Below, in pieces: positions 1-13,689 of a DNA stretch of 64,000 bases. Numbering within the stretch: position 1 is the stretch's first letter; each line of letters opens with the position of its first letter. The DNA is from Diatrype stigma (lineage: Eukaryota > Ascomycota > Sordariomycetes > Xylariales > Diatrypaceae). The DNA lies in the NCBI GenBank assembly GCA_022225965.2, contig JAKJXP020000029.1, positions 310,001-374,000 on the forward strand, read 5' to 3'. The notes below the pieces were generated by a model. The model was not told where the DNA came from, did not search any database, and saw only the letters and a list, made by a program, of their open reading frames with translations. A program made the translations under genes and the position numbers.

Positions 1-1229
1 TTTGCGGGGTTGACCAGCGAAGATGACGCGGGCAGGCTGGACAAGAACTGGTTGTTGGGCGTCTGCCCGACGGCGGGGATCACAAGGTCCGCTGTGAGCT
101 CCGTGCCGTTCTGCAGCTTGATGGTCGTGGGTCCCCCTTTTTCCTGGTCCTGGTCCTGGAAGCCACCTGGGGGCAGCACGACGCGGGAACCGGTGACAAG
201 CCTTTTGGGAAGGTATGGCCATTAGTTTCTTGAGAATCAAATTATCATCATCATCATCACCGTCGCTCGTCATCATCACCATCGACCGCATTGGACTTGA
301 GAACTCACTTGACGCCCAGATCTGCGAACCTCTCCTTGATGATCCCATCGAGCGCCTCGTGGTACAGCGGCATCAGCTGAGCGCGCGAGTGCACGACCGT
401 GACCTCCTTATCCGGGTACAGCTCCTTGAGGTCGGCGGCCATCTGCACGCCGACGGCGCCGCCGCCGACGATGGCGATGGAGCGGGCGTCGCGCACACGT
501 GTCTGGTACTGCTGGAAGTACCCCACCGATGCCGGCTTGTCGTCGTGCACCATGGTGCCGGGCGGCTGCAGGCGCGTCCCCGTCGCCACGACCAGGTAGT
601 CGAACGGGATCTCGCGGGAGCCGGAGCCCCCCTGATTCGACCACTCCCGGTCTAGCACGACGTGGTCCTTGTGCAGCTGCGACACTCGGGCTTGAATGAC
701 GGCGTGCTGGCTGGCGTGCGGACTGGATGCGAAGGTCGTCGTGTACGGGATGAACGCCTTGTGCTCGTACTTGGGTAGTACCGCAAAGCGTGGCTACGTA
801 CTGAACGTCAGTGTCTGTCTAACTCTGGAATCCGTTGATCCATAGTACACTGATGGTTCAACTTGGGATACAAATCCCCTTCAGGTCGAATTGACATTCA
901 AGAGATGGTTTATTCAATGCAGAAAGTCCGCCTGAGGTAGCCGAGGAGTGAACATACAAAAGCGAAGAGATGGTGGAAGTGGCTATGTGGTTCAATGAGT
1001 AGGACCTGTGGACTCCGTATTAATAACCAAACGGGTCATTTCAGCGGCCTTTGCCCTTCCGAGCTTACACGGTAAGATGCGGGAAGAACATTAGCAAGTC
1101 CTTGAGTAGCAGCCTGTGTAAGACACAGTTAGATAACAGTACACAAAGTACCGGGATATGGGAGGATGAAGTTACCATGCCGACATACGAGCCGCCGACG
1201 ACGACTACATTTTTCAGGCCTGAAGACAT
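1..1229 (-). CDS. AIF/AMID-like FAD-dependent NAD(P)H oxidoreductase (3' end cut by window)
   Basis: Five exons on the minus strand: 1176-1229, 1069-1113, 958-1005, 309-793 and 1-201 (continues outside). All junctions are GT-AG and keep frame. Exon 1 gives an N-terminal Rossmann motif (KNVVVVGGSYVG) that binds FAD. The 16-codon exon 958-1005 gives VLLIEPHSHFHHLFAF, followed by PRFAVLPKYEHKAFIPY, a typical block of fungal AIF-like proteins. Exon 309-793 carries DYLVVATGT and a second dinucleotide motif (IAIVGGGAVGVQMAADL) for NAD(P)H. The last visible exon has DLVIPAVGQTPNNQFL. The start is the ATG at 1229; an upstream in-frame TTG at 1259 is not a likely fungal start. Family knowledge: flavoproteins related to apoptosis-inducing factor, mitochondrial or cytosolic. 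The substrate cannot be told. The C-terminus lies beyond base 1. Confidence 0.85.
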
Positions 1230-2196
1230 AACGACGAACGTGTTCGACGATGTAAACAATTGAAATTCTGATTAACTTCTACACCGATATTATGACTTAT
1301 ATTGGCAGAGAGCCTCGATACAGCCTGCTCTCACTGAACAAATCCAAGTGAATTGAAGAATAAGAGGATAAATTTATGACACCTGGAAGTGGAAATCAGG
1401 ACGAACAGCAAGGCGCAGTTATCAGATCTCGGACTGTTTTTATCAGATCTTGATCCCTGCAAATGCACCTGGTTATTAGGGGGTTGAATACGCGGCTCCG
1501 GGGGGCTCGGCAGATCCGACATCGGTTTTCCGAGTTTGGTCCACCGTTATCTCCGAATCTACTTGCGGGTCCAGCTCGGGGACCGACCGGCCCCTGAGCC
1601 CCCGTGCGTCATAGTCAACTTCAAACCGTACCACCTGAGTATTAGTCAGGGACAGTTGTATACTGCTGGAGTTTCATCCGTAGTATGTCTGGTGCGTGAA
1701 TCTGAAAAGCTTGGTTTGGACCTGGAGTCTGATGGTCCCCTTGGGTTTCACGGCAGCCTCCGCGATTTGGTTGGTACCTACGAAGTATTCAGGGAACCAA
1801 TAGGTGTTTCATAGTGAAGTATCCAATCAACAATAACTCTTCTGCATCGATGCGATAACCAAATAGCAACCCACTACAAGCTTGACTATATCAGATTCAA
1901 AAATGGTATGTAGGTGGATTTACTATTTATCATATATTCGATTCAATCCTCCCGTGCCTGCTCGCCATGTGTCGTCCTAACTAAGTAGCCAGTCCCCCGA
2001 CCCGAGCACCAATTAACCAACCGACCAGTTTCTGGTGAGGCAGGTGGGGAGCTTCGATTTATACTCACCCACTGACCCCCTTCTAATAAGCATAATCTCC
2101 GCTTGCTCGCCCATCCACGCATTCCACGCATACATATATACGCATATCCATTCTATCTCTTCAACTTTCCTTCTCTGCACCCACTGATCTATCTAC
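1230..2196. other. intergenic, no gene seen
   Basis: Holds the promoter side of the AIF-like gene and the 3' side of VPS41. Short open frames on both strands (for example around 1460-1650 minus) have no recognisable domain, and several of their starts are non-ATG. Nothing supportable. Confidence 0.6.
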
Positions 2197-5100
2197 CTAC
2201 AAACCCCCCCAACCCCCATCTTCATCCCAGTCATCTCCATCCCCAACACCATCCGCACCTGCATCCCCATTGCTAACTTGCCCCCCCGCGACATCGTCCC
2301 GCCTCCTCTTGCACACCGGACACCCTTTCTGGATGTGATCGCGCAGCAGCCGGGCATGCGTGACCTTGCTGCCCACAAACCGACCGCCGCGGGATCGGTC
2401 TAGGTCGTCGTTGTCTACCGAATCATCGATGGGTCTGCCTAGAAGCGCCGGGTCCAGGGGTTGCTGATCGCCTGGGTGTAGGAGCTCGAATAGGTGCGAT
2501 ACGTGGAATACGTGGCCGCACGCGAACCCGACCAGTGCCTCGAGCTCCCACTCGACAAAGGCTGCGCGGCATTGGGCGCAGTGACCGGGCCGCAGGTCCT
2601 GAGCCCCTGACTGCTCGTGCTTGTCTTGCGCGGTAGTAGCGCCGGTGGCGTCCATGTCGCCATTCGCGGGTGCCGTGGAGGCGGCCGTATCCGTTGTCGT
2701 GGTAGGGGTATGTGTGCCGTCGGACTGCGACGTGAGGACGGCTGCGGCTGGGGGTGCTGTCGTATTTTGTTTCTCTTGGTTGTTGCTGACGTCGATGGCG
2801 ACTTCGAACTTGATGCCCTGACGCTGGCCTGTGCGGAGCAGGTTCTGGGCGGCGGCGACTTCGGACCGGAGGACGCGGGCAACGCCGCTCGAGATGCTGA
2901 ATTGGATCTCGTGTTCCTTCATCATGTGCTGGAGGCCCTCGCGGAGGCCTGGGATCTCGAGCCCTTCGGGAATGCGGCGAATGAGCGTGAGTGGATCGAT
3001 GGCCGTCCCGACTTCCTCGAGCAGGCCGCGGATGAACCGCGGTTTGTCCATGCTGTAGTTCAGTAGGTCCTCCCATAGGTCCGGGTCGTCCTGTTCCTTG
3101 GCGAAGGCGATCGCTTGCGATACGTCGCTGAGCCGGTCGATAATCAGGTAGAGCGCCTGCTTTGTTCGCCCTGTTTTTGAGTAGAGGTAGACCAGTTCGG
3201 GGATGTAGTTAGCTTGCTGGCACTCTAGCACTGCCTGTTCGAAATTGTAGGATGTAGAGACGCGCAGAAAATCCATCAACAGATCCCTATCGAAACTCGC
3301 AAATATTCGGACCGCCAAGTCGGCAAATTCGTCGACCAAGGAAACTGTCTCGTCGACGGGTCGGTCCCGGTATTCTCGCCAAAGACCCCGCAAGTAGAAA
3401 TATAAATAAGTGTTGAGGCCCTTCTTTTCCAATTGATGAACCACAGTGGACGGAGGGATAAGTCCTCGCTGAGCTTCATCGACTAGCAAGGCGATCGCTT
3501 CAGCGGTGGCTTCCTCGAGCTCTGGAAGACCCATCCGACTCAGGGGAGTGTCCGGAACCCTAAGCGAAATGAAGCTGGGAACATCGTCGGTGACTGCGTC
3601 GGCTAAGTGATTTTCCTTTATCAGCCGCATTGCTGAGTCTGCGTCCTGGAGCTTGATGTAGTTTCGTAAGGCTTCCCTATATCGCCCATTCAATTCGTAT
3701 AATCTGGCGAGACTCTCCATAACGATCCGCCAGTCGCGCCCCTTTTCACCATCTTCCACGCTGTCTTCTCTAACGTCCCGGAACTTGAGCTGATTCTCTA
3801 GGACGGTAATCACTTCACGAGCCTCAAAAAGCTCGGGTTCCCAATGATCAAGCAGCTCCTTGAACTTGAGCTTGTCCTTCTGGATATAATGACTCAGCAC
3901 TATCTCATACACGGTACCCGGTATTGGCGGACGCAAGGGCTCCGATGGCATGTAATTGGCAATCTCATCGAACTTTTTGGCTCCCGCAAATACATATATC
4001 CATTTCTCCCAGCGGTCGGGGGTATTTACTACCCTGCCAATAACCTCGGCAGCCCGGTCCCAATTTTGTTCATCGACAAGGCCCTGTATCCACAGGTCAC
4101 TGATACGTCGCTTCTCTTTCTCGGTCGATGAGTTCAGGAAACGAAGTTGGGCATCCATCGCCGACGAGATATCGTCAAAGAAATCATCGCCGAATGATTG
4201 TCTCTTGTCGGGAGTCGAAATCTGCTCCGCCGAGTCCGGCTGTGGGCCCAGTATTTCTGGGTGCTCATCTAGGAGCTCCCATGCTTCTTGATGTTTCTGA
4301 TGTTCTAGAAGCCATTGCAGATGATCCGCCAAATCTCTCCTCGTGGCCAAGATACAGTCGTAGGGGCTGTGGATGAAGATCTTGGCTCCGGGCTTGATAA
4401 GGCTAGGATGGACCGTCTGTACCGCCGTTTGAGGTCGAAATCGAGCGCTTGTAGGTGTGCTTCCGACCTTGGTTGCCGACGCGGCATCATTGCTATTCCC
4501 ACTTTTAATACTTGCGCCAGAGTTGAACAGGGACCTTGGATTTATAGTAGCGTTCCATATTTCCGATCCAAATCCTGCCAACGCCTCTAGCGCACCCCGT
4601 GAGGCAACTACAGAAGCCGCTTTATTTGCAGGCAACACGCCTAGATGGTAGTCGTTCGAAGATAATCGTTCGAAGCGGCCAACTGTCAGTCCATCTTTGT
4701 CCACTTCCGCCTGGGAGGTGAGGTCAATAAGCCTCAGTTCAGGCGGCTGGGCATTTTGCCGCCTTCTAATTCCGCCCGATGGTCCGCTGCCGGAAGATGT
4801 CGTGGAGGTTTTCGTTTTGTGTCCTTTGACATGCTTGATCTTGGGTTCGTCGTTGTCGTCTTCCTCATCCGGTTTACAATAAGCAAGAACTAAAAGCAAA
4901 TTTTGGGTATATAAAGAAATTCCGGATATGATGCAATCCATTCGAAGTCTACACAGGTCAGCAATGAGCAAGATAGCATTGAACCCTCGTAACGTAGAAA
5001 ATCGGGCGTAGTAAATAGATTGAAGAACCCGTGGGAAGATGAGTATCGTGGCTGGTAGCCTTTCATAGTTGTTTTGGATCGCATCGATGCCGAGTGACTA

Positions 5101-6661
5101 TGGTGGATAGGGGGGGAGAAAAACCTGGGTTGAGGTGGCTTGGCTTGGCTTAGGGGTCTTCTACTCACAATTTGACGATCTCAGCCCTCCCAATCGATCT
5201 TTCTCCTGCATTCTTACCAACTCCCATACCGCCAGGGTGCACGTGGATAATCCATATTGTACCACCCCAGCCAACTAGCAACCGCTCGATCTTTTTCTCG
5301 CCCTGTTGCGCCTGCTGCTTTAACCGTATAGCAGCAGGTGACTGCGGCTCGGCGGTCGTGGGTTCGCTTGTGGTGTCTTCCTCGTCACTCTCGACTGATT
5401 GTTCGTCGATCCATTCCGCGCGGCCTTTCCACACACCGGCCATCTCCTCCCATTCGTCTGTCTGGGGTCTGTCGATATGACCGATTCTCTTCCAAGCATC
5501 CTCGGCATCAGCGCTCTCCAGATGCAACTTCGACCGCATAATCTTGATGCCATGCTCGTTCAGCCATACGACGTATTTACCGGACAGAGACCATTTGATA
5601 GTGCTAATCGTCCCCTCGCCAGAATGTAAGATGGTATCCTTCCCTGAGTTGCCGCCTATTCCGATACTTCCGAGCCAGCCAGAAGCCGCAGCGGCTGCAG
5701 TGCCGACGGTGGTGGAAGTGCTCTTGCCTTGCGGTGCGCCAACTGTTAGTACCAGACTCCCAGCGGTTCCTCCCGAGAGGTAGGTCCTGTCGTTTTTATA
5801 ATCGGGTGATAAGGCGACGGCCTGCACTGGCCTTGCAAAGTTCCTTAACTGTACGTCCTTCATATCAATAAGTGACTGTATGCAAACGTTCCCATCCATA
5901 GATGAGGTAGCGATGTGTATATTATTCGACGGTACGTTGGGTACCTGGGGTGCTTCGCGAGGCCTGCGTTTTCCTGCAGGCAAGGAGGCAAAGGAGGAGG
6001 TGGAATGTTGCGAGGAAGGACGGTTCATAGTCTGGGCCATGGCTCTCGTCACAGCGTCGGGCTTCAGGCTCGTGTGAAGAGGCGGCGGCGGATATGGCGA
6101 TATAGATATGCTTGTTACCGAGGCGGAATGCGCATGATAGACGCGTAAGGACTGGAAGGTGGGAAGCTGTATGACGTTGATATTGCCATTATGAGTTCCA
6201 ACTATCATCTTGTCACCCACGACAAGAAAAGCACTTGTAGCATCGCCATTCCTATAGACGGGGTTCAGGTGCTGTGTCAAGCGAGCATATTTCAGCTTCG
6301 GTTCGTCATCCTCCTCTTCCTCCTCCTCTTCCTCTTCCTCATCTTCCTCGTCATCGCCATCATCGTCGTCGTCGTCATCGTCGTCATCGTCACCGTCATC
6401 ACCTTGCTCTTCCTCCTCCTCATCGGCCCCCTCACCCTCTAGGCCGTTGTTGCCTTTCTCGTTGCCATGGCCATGTGTTTTACTTCCATCCATCCCCCCA
6501 ACCTCTCGTGACGGGTCGGGTATTTCTGGCGCCTCCTCTGGCGGCTCCCCTGGTGGGTGCCCGTGCTCTGGGGCAGCTGTACTGGTCACGTTGACTCGGG
6601 CATCTTCGTTCTCGTTTTCGTGGTTACTGTCATCGCCCAGCTTGGGCTGAGCTGTCGTCAT
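2197..6661 (-). CDS. VPS41: Vacuolar protein sorting protein 41, HOPS subunit
   Basis: Two exons, 5169-6661 and 2197-4948, joined by a 220-nt GT-AG intron; the join reads EIVKLLRMDCIISGISLYTQ and keeps frame, giving 1414 residues. The N-terminus is long and acidic (a D/E run near residues 80-120), then comes the WD40/beta-propeller region beginning at PKLKYARL, a clathrin-heavy-chain-like alpha-solenoid in the middle (GLVDEQNWDRAAEVIGRV; IYVFAGAKKFDEI), and a C-terminal RING-type zinc finger (HCAQC...CGHVFH...GCPVCKRR). This order is that of Vps41. Known role: with the other HOPS subunits it tethers late endosomes and AP-3 vesicles to the vacuole. It is longer than yeast Vps41 because of the acidic leader and low-complexity inserts (poly-Ala, Ser/Thr) in the propeller and before the RING. 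Divergent from APC1 across a 1.1-kb gap. Confidence 0.95.
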
Positions 6662-7750
6662 GATGTTGTGACCATTTGGAGAGTAGACATGATTCTAGAT
6701 ATGGTAGACCGGAACAGTTTCGGGTTGTAAGCTGGGGGGGGGCGGTGGATGGGGTGACTGGGCAGATGGGATGAACGAGGGACACACGTCAGTTGGGTCG
6801 GCTGGCGTCGCGTGGAGCTTGGGGGAGCTTTAGTGCAGAGCTCCGATTGAAGGTGAGAGCTCCAGCGCAGCAGCGGCGGTAACCAGATGCTGCAAGAGGA
6901 AGCAGCCAACAGGGGTGCGTGATTAGTGTCGACCAGTCCGTCAGTAAGAAGGAGCAGAGAGGGCTGGAAGGGATGCACCCAAATACGTCACAGTCGCTGA
7001 TAGGACAGCCGAGGACAGCCTAGGGCAGCCTAGGATGAGATGGGTGCTGGTGTTGTATGTACATTGTAGTACAGTCCATTGCACAGTCCAAAAAGCGGAG
7101 TATCAACCACCAGTTTCACACTGTATTTGGTCAGCCACCCAGCCAGCAGCCACCTGGGCAGCCAGCAGCCAGCCAGCCACTATGATGCAGCGGGGCGGCA
7201 AGCGGCAGGGCGTCAGTTAGCGACCGGTACTAGGTACCTAGTTGATAGTTAAGCGCTCCGGCGCTATGTGAATTGGGAAGCGCGACCTGAGGTCCTGATT
7301 GAACCCCAACAGCCGTATACAACCTACTGAGATTTTGAAGAGAAGGAAGGGAGGCTCCATTCTCATAACCCCCTTTCTCTCTTGGGTAGGAAGGACCTAC
7401 TTCAGTTTCCATTAGGTCACTTGGCCATGAGGCCAGTCTCTACGAAATACCGCCCAGGAAACTCTCACGTCGACCTCAACACCATGCATGCCTTCAGGAA
7501 CCTTGACCTTTCCTACCATCGTCATCATCCCCGGCATTGAACTATTGAAAATAAAACCCGGCCGCTTTCATGACCCCAGCAGATGAACCCCACAGCCACA
7601 TATTTGATTAGGCGTTGATATCCCAACTGCCCACTCAGAGCCCGAACCCAGGAACGAATATACAAATAGATACGGGCAAGATACGCTATAGTTATTCGTT
7701 TACGACTACGTATCCCGTCAATTCATGGATGGTCTCCATCCGTTTTCAAT
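6662..7750. promoter_or_regulatory. shared divergent promoter region VPS41 / APC1
   Basis: A 1.09-kb gap between two divergent ATGs. It contains a direct repeat of GGACAGCC/GGGCAGCC near 7008-7030, CAGCCAGC-type repeats at 7135-7180, and TAGGTACCTAG near 7230. No further gene is evident; the short frames here are low complexity. That it drives both genes is inferred from position only. Confidence 0.5.
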
Positions 7751-10700
7751 ATGGCTTCGGTGACATCTCTGGGGCTCCATCAACCTACTGCCCTGGAATA
7801 TGCTATCCAAGAGCAGATTCTCCCGGAGAACCCGTCCAGCTCCTTATATACCTGGGAGATCGTGGTAAATCATGAGCCTGGCAACGAAGGAGAAGACGAG
7901 TTATTGGTGACCAAGGACACGGTTATATGGTCACGTGGCTGCATTTTCCGCAAGTCTTTCGGCTTCAAGTTGGAGAAAGAGCCCATCACCCAGGCTCTAC
8001 TGACCTATTTCCCCAACTCCGAACAGGATGCAAAGTCTCCATTCGATGGGATCGCACCTGAGCCCGCAGAAACGCCACGGCCTCTTGCTAAGGCTTTGGT
8101 CGTCTTTCTCAAGACACAAGCCCACATCTACTTCCTCGAAGGCACCAGTCATGTTGTGCATATACCTTTTGAGGTTGAGTCGGCCTGTGCCGCTCCCCAG
8201 GGTGTAATCATACAACGGAAGCAGAGTTCTGACATCAGCCTTGCTGCCAGCCTGAAGTTCCCCAAAGTTCCTCCAAATTCTTTCATCTCGAACCAGATTT
8301 CACCTGCGTCCATACGAGCGTCCCAGCAGATGCCCTTCACCACCGAAACATTGGGGAAACCCAAGGCTTTGCCGTTAAGACTTAGTACCAACATAGACAA
8401 TGTATGGGATGTGCCAACCGCCAAGAATGATTCGCACTGGCCACGGCTAGTGTCGATGACAGACCCCCTCTTGGAAATCGGCTTGGTAGTGACAAAACCT
8501 GATGCATCTACTAGGCGCAAGGGCTTTAAGGGGTCGAGTCGGCCACCCCACGTCCTCGATCGCGCTGAAGAGATTCTGCATATTGAGGAAATTCCGCAGC
8601 CAACGCTATCCTCGAAGCCGGAAAACAGCAAGTTGACACTCGCCATCACCCTCAATCGTGAGACGAGCATGTATACGGTGTGGAGGTTCTCGTTCATCCG
8701 CCATGAAGACCCCTTCTTAGCGGGCCGGAAGAAAACACGGCGGAAGTCCGATCGTCGTCGAAGCTCCATGCAGCCTGGTCTGCCCAGTGGTGCCACGAGT
8801 CCTATCCAGACCAACTTCAAAGAGAGCTTCGGGGCGACGCTACCCGGCAAGCGGTCAAGGAAGAGTGAGAAGGTTAATAAGACAGATCGAGCCTTGGAAA
8901 ACCTTGAAAGCTCTCTAGGCATTGACAGAGATTCTGGCTTGAATCGTCGGAGTTCTCGCCGCGTGAGCTCCATGCTGGCTAGAGCGGACCTTTCTGCGTC
9001 GCAAGACCGGACGAACTTCGTGGACCAATCTCAAACCTCGGAACATCCCACTACTCGCAGACATACATCACACAATAGTCAGCGGAACCGAAATAGTGGC
9101 GTCAGCTTCAGCGGGAACCACGGACATCATGGAGGTTCGCTTGTAACTTTCTTGGAGGCCCCAGTAGACAACTTGCTCGAGGAGTTGCGAGCTGGCGGCG
9201 ACTTCGAGGGATTCCATAACATGGGATTGGATGACCATGATTTCGATGGTCTCGCGCAAGAGGTTATGTTTACCAAGGTTCACAGCGTCTCTGTCGACAA
9301 CAGTAATGTTCGTTACTCTCTTTCCAAACAACCTGCTCGAAAGCAGTGTAAAGTGTTCTGTCTTGCTGGGCCTCCGTCCCCGGCCGATGGGCAGGTGCGG
9401 TGGCAAGTTCTTATCGGAGTCCAAGACCTCATGGAGAAGCGTTTGCAGCTTCTCATCTTGCACGTACAGTCCAGTATAGCCGACGGGAAGACGAGTGTGA
9501 ATGCTGGTAAACTTACCAAAGCCCAAAATGTTATCGACTCGTGCAAGGTTGTCGACGGGGGCGTCTCTAAGCTCCTTGTTCTGTCAGAATCACACGAAGG
9601 CCAGCGCGCACTGAGCGTACAGGCTCCCTGGAGCGACTGGAAAACAGTGACTCTCCCCTCCAAATTGTCACTCGCTAACCTTCGGAGCCTCGACTACCGT
9701 GGAAGTCTCGTTAATAGGGAAATTGGTATTAGGAGAGCCGTGACTCCTGTCGTTGGAGAAATTGCCGGCATTCGGCATCCTAAGCTCCGTGGCGTTGTCG
9801 ACATTCTAGACGAAGATACAAACCAGCTTCATCAGATCCGCATTCAACTTGAGCCAACCTCGGCTCAGGTAGCCAAGGTTCTCTCCATTCTTCGCGCTGC
9901 CCTCCCGTCCGCCTTTGGGGAAAACCTCCTAGTGATCTGGTGGAATATCTTAGAATGGCTCCGAAGCAACGATGTGGACTGTGCTGATACGGAGTGGTCT
10001 GCAGTTGTTATACTTATCATGCTTGTCTATCTTGTCCTGGGAGTAGTGCATACTTCTCCGCTTGAGCCATCTTCGAACCACAGACGTACGAGAAGTTTTC
10101 TACGGTCGAGTAGTGGAACACAGGTGGACCTTAGTGACTGGGAGGCTATGAATTTCTACGAAGCCCCTAATTCATCAACACATCCGGCCTGGGCTGAAGG
10201 CACCGCCTGGCAGTGGATGCTAGAGGAGGATGAGACCTCCTTGACAATGTTCCATCCAAGCTCTAATCGAGAAGGCTCGGAGTTCCTAGTCTCGCATGTC
10301 AAGCACGCATTATCATGTCTGCATTCAGCCCATGGAGAACAGATCGCAGTACATCTCCCGACCGCACCGAATCAGGATGTATCAACCAGGACACAACATG
10401 CACAGGATGTATTTACCGCATTACACTTGCTCTTGGAAGAGCTAAAGCTAGATACCAGTTCTTCTCAGGCGTCATCCCCGGGTCCGGCCAATCTTCGCGC
10501 TGTTCTACTTCAGATTGCCCAATGGATGAAATGGGGGAGCTGGCTCGCGCTGTATGAATTAGAAATGCCCATCGATTGGCCCGAGCATCGCCCACGAGCT
10601 CCAGCTGTAACAACTTGCTTTCCGTGCCCCGAACCAGTCCATTGGAGCGTTTTAGACTGGATTGCAACCAATCTCACACAAGAGAAGAGGACCGCAGATT

Positions 10701-13689
10701 TAATAGCGACCATCCCCGAACACATGTCGTCTGCGAGTCTCCAGCGGATCATGATTTTCAAACAGCTTTTTGAGATTCTTAGCACCGGCACGAAATCTCC
10801 CGTCGAGTTCGTGGAAGCCATGCATGAAAGCGGTATCACTCCTTTCATCCTAGAGACCTTGCCAGAAGCTATTGTTGTCCCACTGCGAGATGCCATTGTC
10901 CAGTGTCAAGGAAATCCACCACCAACATGGTCACGAAAGCTTCTAAACTTGGTCAATAGAAGCGATGTTGGGGCTGTCTTTTCGGCCTCGAATCGACATG
11001 CCTCCCACACTACCAACATACCTGTAAGTCCGACCTATATCCTATCATCCCTCTTCGTGCTAATGATCACTAGGCTTCCCAACATATGGCTTCCTGGGAC
11101 TTTGCTTCTCTATGCCAGAATGTCATGGATTTCCAGGATAATCCAGCCGACGATGTCGCTGAGAGCGACAAGCAAGCGGTCATTCGAGCCATATTCAAGG
11201 AAGATCGCCGCTTGGAAGAAATCAAGTCGATGCTGAATACAACAAAACCACGGGTTGTGCGGTTAGACCCGATGCCCGAGTGGACTGAACAGTTCTATCT
11301 TGAACAGCAAAAAGAGCTAGTGACCAGGCTCGCTACGAATACGCTCTCTATTCCCGTTGGACGATCCTTGATGAACTATGGCCTACGGTTCCCGCTGTTA
11401 ACACAAAAGTTCCATATCAATGGGTTCGTTCTCAATTGTACACTCAAGCCGACTAATACGACCGTTGGGGTGGATAAGACCCATTTCACAGAAGATAAGA
11501 TCGCTTGGGCTTTCTTCCATTCGGGCGTTGCCGGTGGGTTGTCCATTTCTCGCCAAGCCAAGGGCATAGACACATCATGGATCCTGTATAATAAACCGGG
11601 CAATGATCTCAACAATCGTCATGCAGGGTTCCTCTTAGCCCTTGGCCTCAACGGCCACCTGAAGGGTGTAGCCAAGTGGGTTGCCTTTAAATATTTGACA
11701 CCGAAGCATACCATGACTTCTATCGGATTGCTCCTCGGGCTAGCTGCGTCCTACATAGGGACCATGGACTCTCTTATCACTCGCTTGCTCTCGGTGCATG
11801 TTACGCGCATGCTTCCTCGAGGGGCAGCCGAGCTGAATTTGTCTCCGTTGACCCAGACAACTGGTATCATGGGGATCGGCTTATTATACTGCAACAGCCA
11901 GCATCGACGAATGAGCGAGATCATGATGTCTGAAGTCGAGCACATAGAGTCTGAAGATGATGAAGAACCGCTTCGTAGCGAATGCTATAGGCTCGCGGCC
12001 GGATTTGCTCTGGGATTTATTAATCTCGGAAAGGGAGCAGACCTCAAGGGTCTCCATGATATGCGTATCACAGAAAAGTTGCTCACGATCGCTTCAGCCG
12101 CGAAGAAGGTCGAGCACGTACACATTCTCGATCGGTCCAGCGCCGCGGCCATTATGGCGATAGCGCTGATCTATATGAAATCAGAAGACCACATAGTAGC
12201 TCGGAAGGTCGACGTTCCCGATGCCGCACTCCAGTTTGACTACATTAGGCCCGATCTTCTACTCCTACGAACAGTGGCCAAACATCTCATCCTCTGGTCT
12301 GAGATCAAACCGACGCATGATTGGGTCCGTCACAACCTACCACCACGCTACCGTTCTAGGGTACAGCCACCGACACTACCTTTCGATCACGGGTCTCGTG
12401 GGCATCTCCACTCTACAGACCTGCCGTTCCTCACCATCCTAGCTGGTCTCTGCTTCGCAATAGCACTTCGCTATGCTGGCTCTGGTGACACTCGAGTCCG
12501 TGATGTCCTACTTTCATATCTGCATAGGCTCCATGGATTCTGCCGAAACCCAACCCCGAAGTTCAACTTCGATGACCGATGTGTGCAGATGGTCGCACGT
12601 ATGTGCCTTGACGTCGTCTCACTGTCATGCGCCACCGTCATGGCCGGCACATGCGATCTGAAGGTTCTTCGCATCCTGCGCTCTTTACATGCCCGGAGCG
12701 ATCCAGAGACTACATACGGATCGCATATGGCAACGCACATAGCAATCGGTGTCTTGTCGCTCGGATGCGGCACCCAGACCTTCAACACGTCGAATATCGC
12801 CATTGGCGCGCTGCTCGTGGCCTTCTACCCTGTTTTTCCCGAATCCGTGCAAGACAATAAGAGTCACCTGCAGGCGTTCCGACACTTCTGGGTCCTTGCT
12901 GCAGACCCACGATGCCTTGTGACGAAGGACATGGCCAACAACGCGCCCGTCAGCGTGCCTGTTTCTATCCGCCTCAAGCCAGCACCCCTCTCTCCTCCTT
13001 TCTTCGGCTCGACGGCGGCGGTGAAAGAGCGCCAGCTCGTGCGGACGACCCCCTGTCTTCTTCCCCCCCTGGAGGACATCCTCAGCATCCGCACCACATC
13101 GCCGGAGTTCTGGAACTTAGACCTGAACTTCGCCGCGAACCCGCAACGTGCCGACGCCTTCCTCAAGCGCTGCCAATCCCTGTACCTCCGCCGTCGCCCC
13201 GTCAGCGACTCCCCCTTCGCGGCCACAATGCTGGCTCTCGGCCGTTCTTCTTCCCCGAGCCTACAGCACAAGTACGAAGACGGAGACATCGATCCCCAGC
13301 AGTCGCTCGAGTGGATCTTCGACACCGTTCCCGCGCTCGCCAAGCTCACCCACGCCGAGCGCGCCATCGTACTAGATCGCGGCGTCGGGGGCCCCGATGT
13401 GAGCGATGCGGCTGCCAGTGTCGTCGACGCGCGGCTGGTCCTTGAACAGGGCGTGCAGAGTGGCAGAAGGGATGACCTGGTTGCGCTGAAGGGGCTGTTT
13501 GAGTGGGTAGAGTGGAGAGCGAGGAGGTCGCAGAAAGATCAGAGCCAGGGTAATGGCGAAGGTGAAGGCGGGGGAAAGGACGCGGCGACAGGCGAATCGA
13601 CCAAGATCGACTGGAATGGGGAGGGATGGCTGCGGGAGAGTGTTGTTGAGGGCCTGAAGGGGAGTCTTTGGCTTGCTAGTAGAGAGTGA
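7751..13689 (+). CDS. APC1: Anaphase-promoting complex subunit 1 (BimE/APC1)
   Basis: Exons 7751-11023 and 11074-13689, separated by a 50-nt intron (GTAAGT...CTAAT...CTAG); phase 0; 1962 residues. The N-terminus (LYTWEIVVNH...VTKDTVIWSRGCIF, LAKALVVFLKTQAHIYFLEG) and the middle serine/arginine-rich segment match fungal Apc1. The second exon has the proteasome/cyclosome (PC) repeats, for example FLLALGLNGHLKG, GLLLGLAASYIG, AGFALGFINLGKG. Known role: the largest scaffold of the APC/C ubiquitin ligase, joining the catalytic module to the TPR arm and acting in mitotic exit. The Lys/Arg/Ser-rich region around residues 320-470 is the likely phospho-regulated loop (inference). Length fits Aspergillus BimE, roughly 2000 residues. 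The first ATG is followed by GCTTCGGTG with no earlier in-frame ATG nearby. Confidence 0.95.

Noticed and set aside
2423..3076. 217-codon Arg/His/Pro-rich minus frame
   Set aside because: Out-of-frame shadow of the GC-rich VPS41 3' half.
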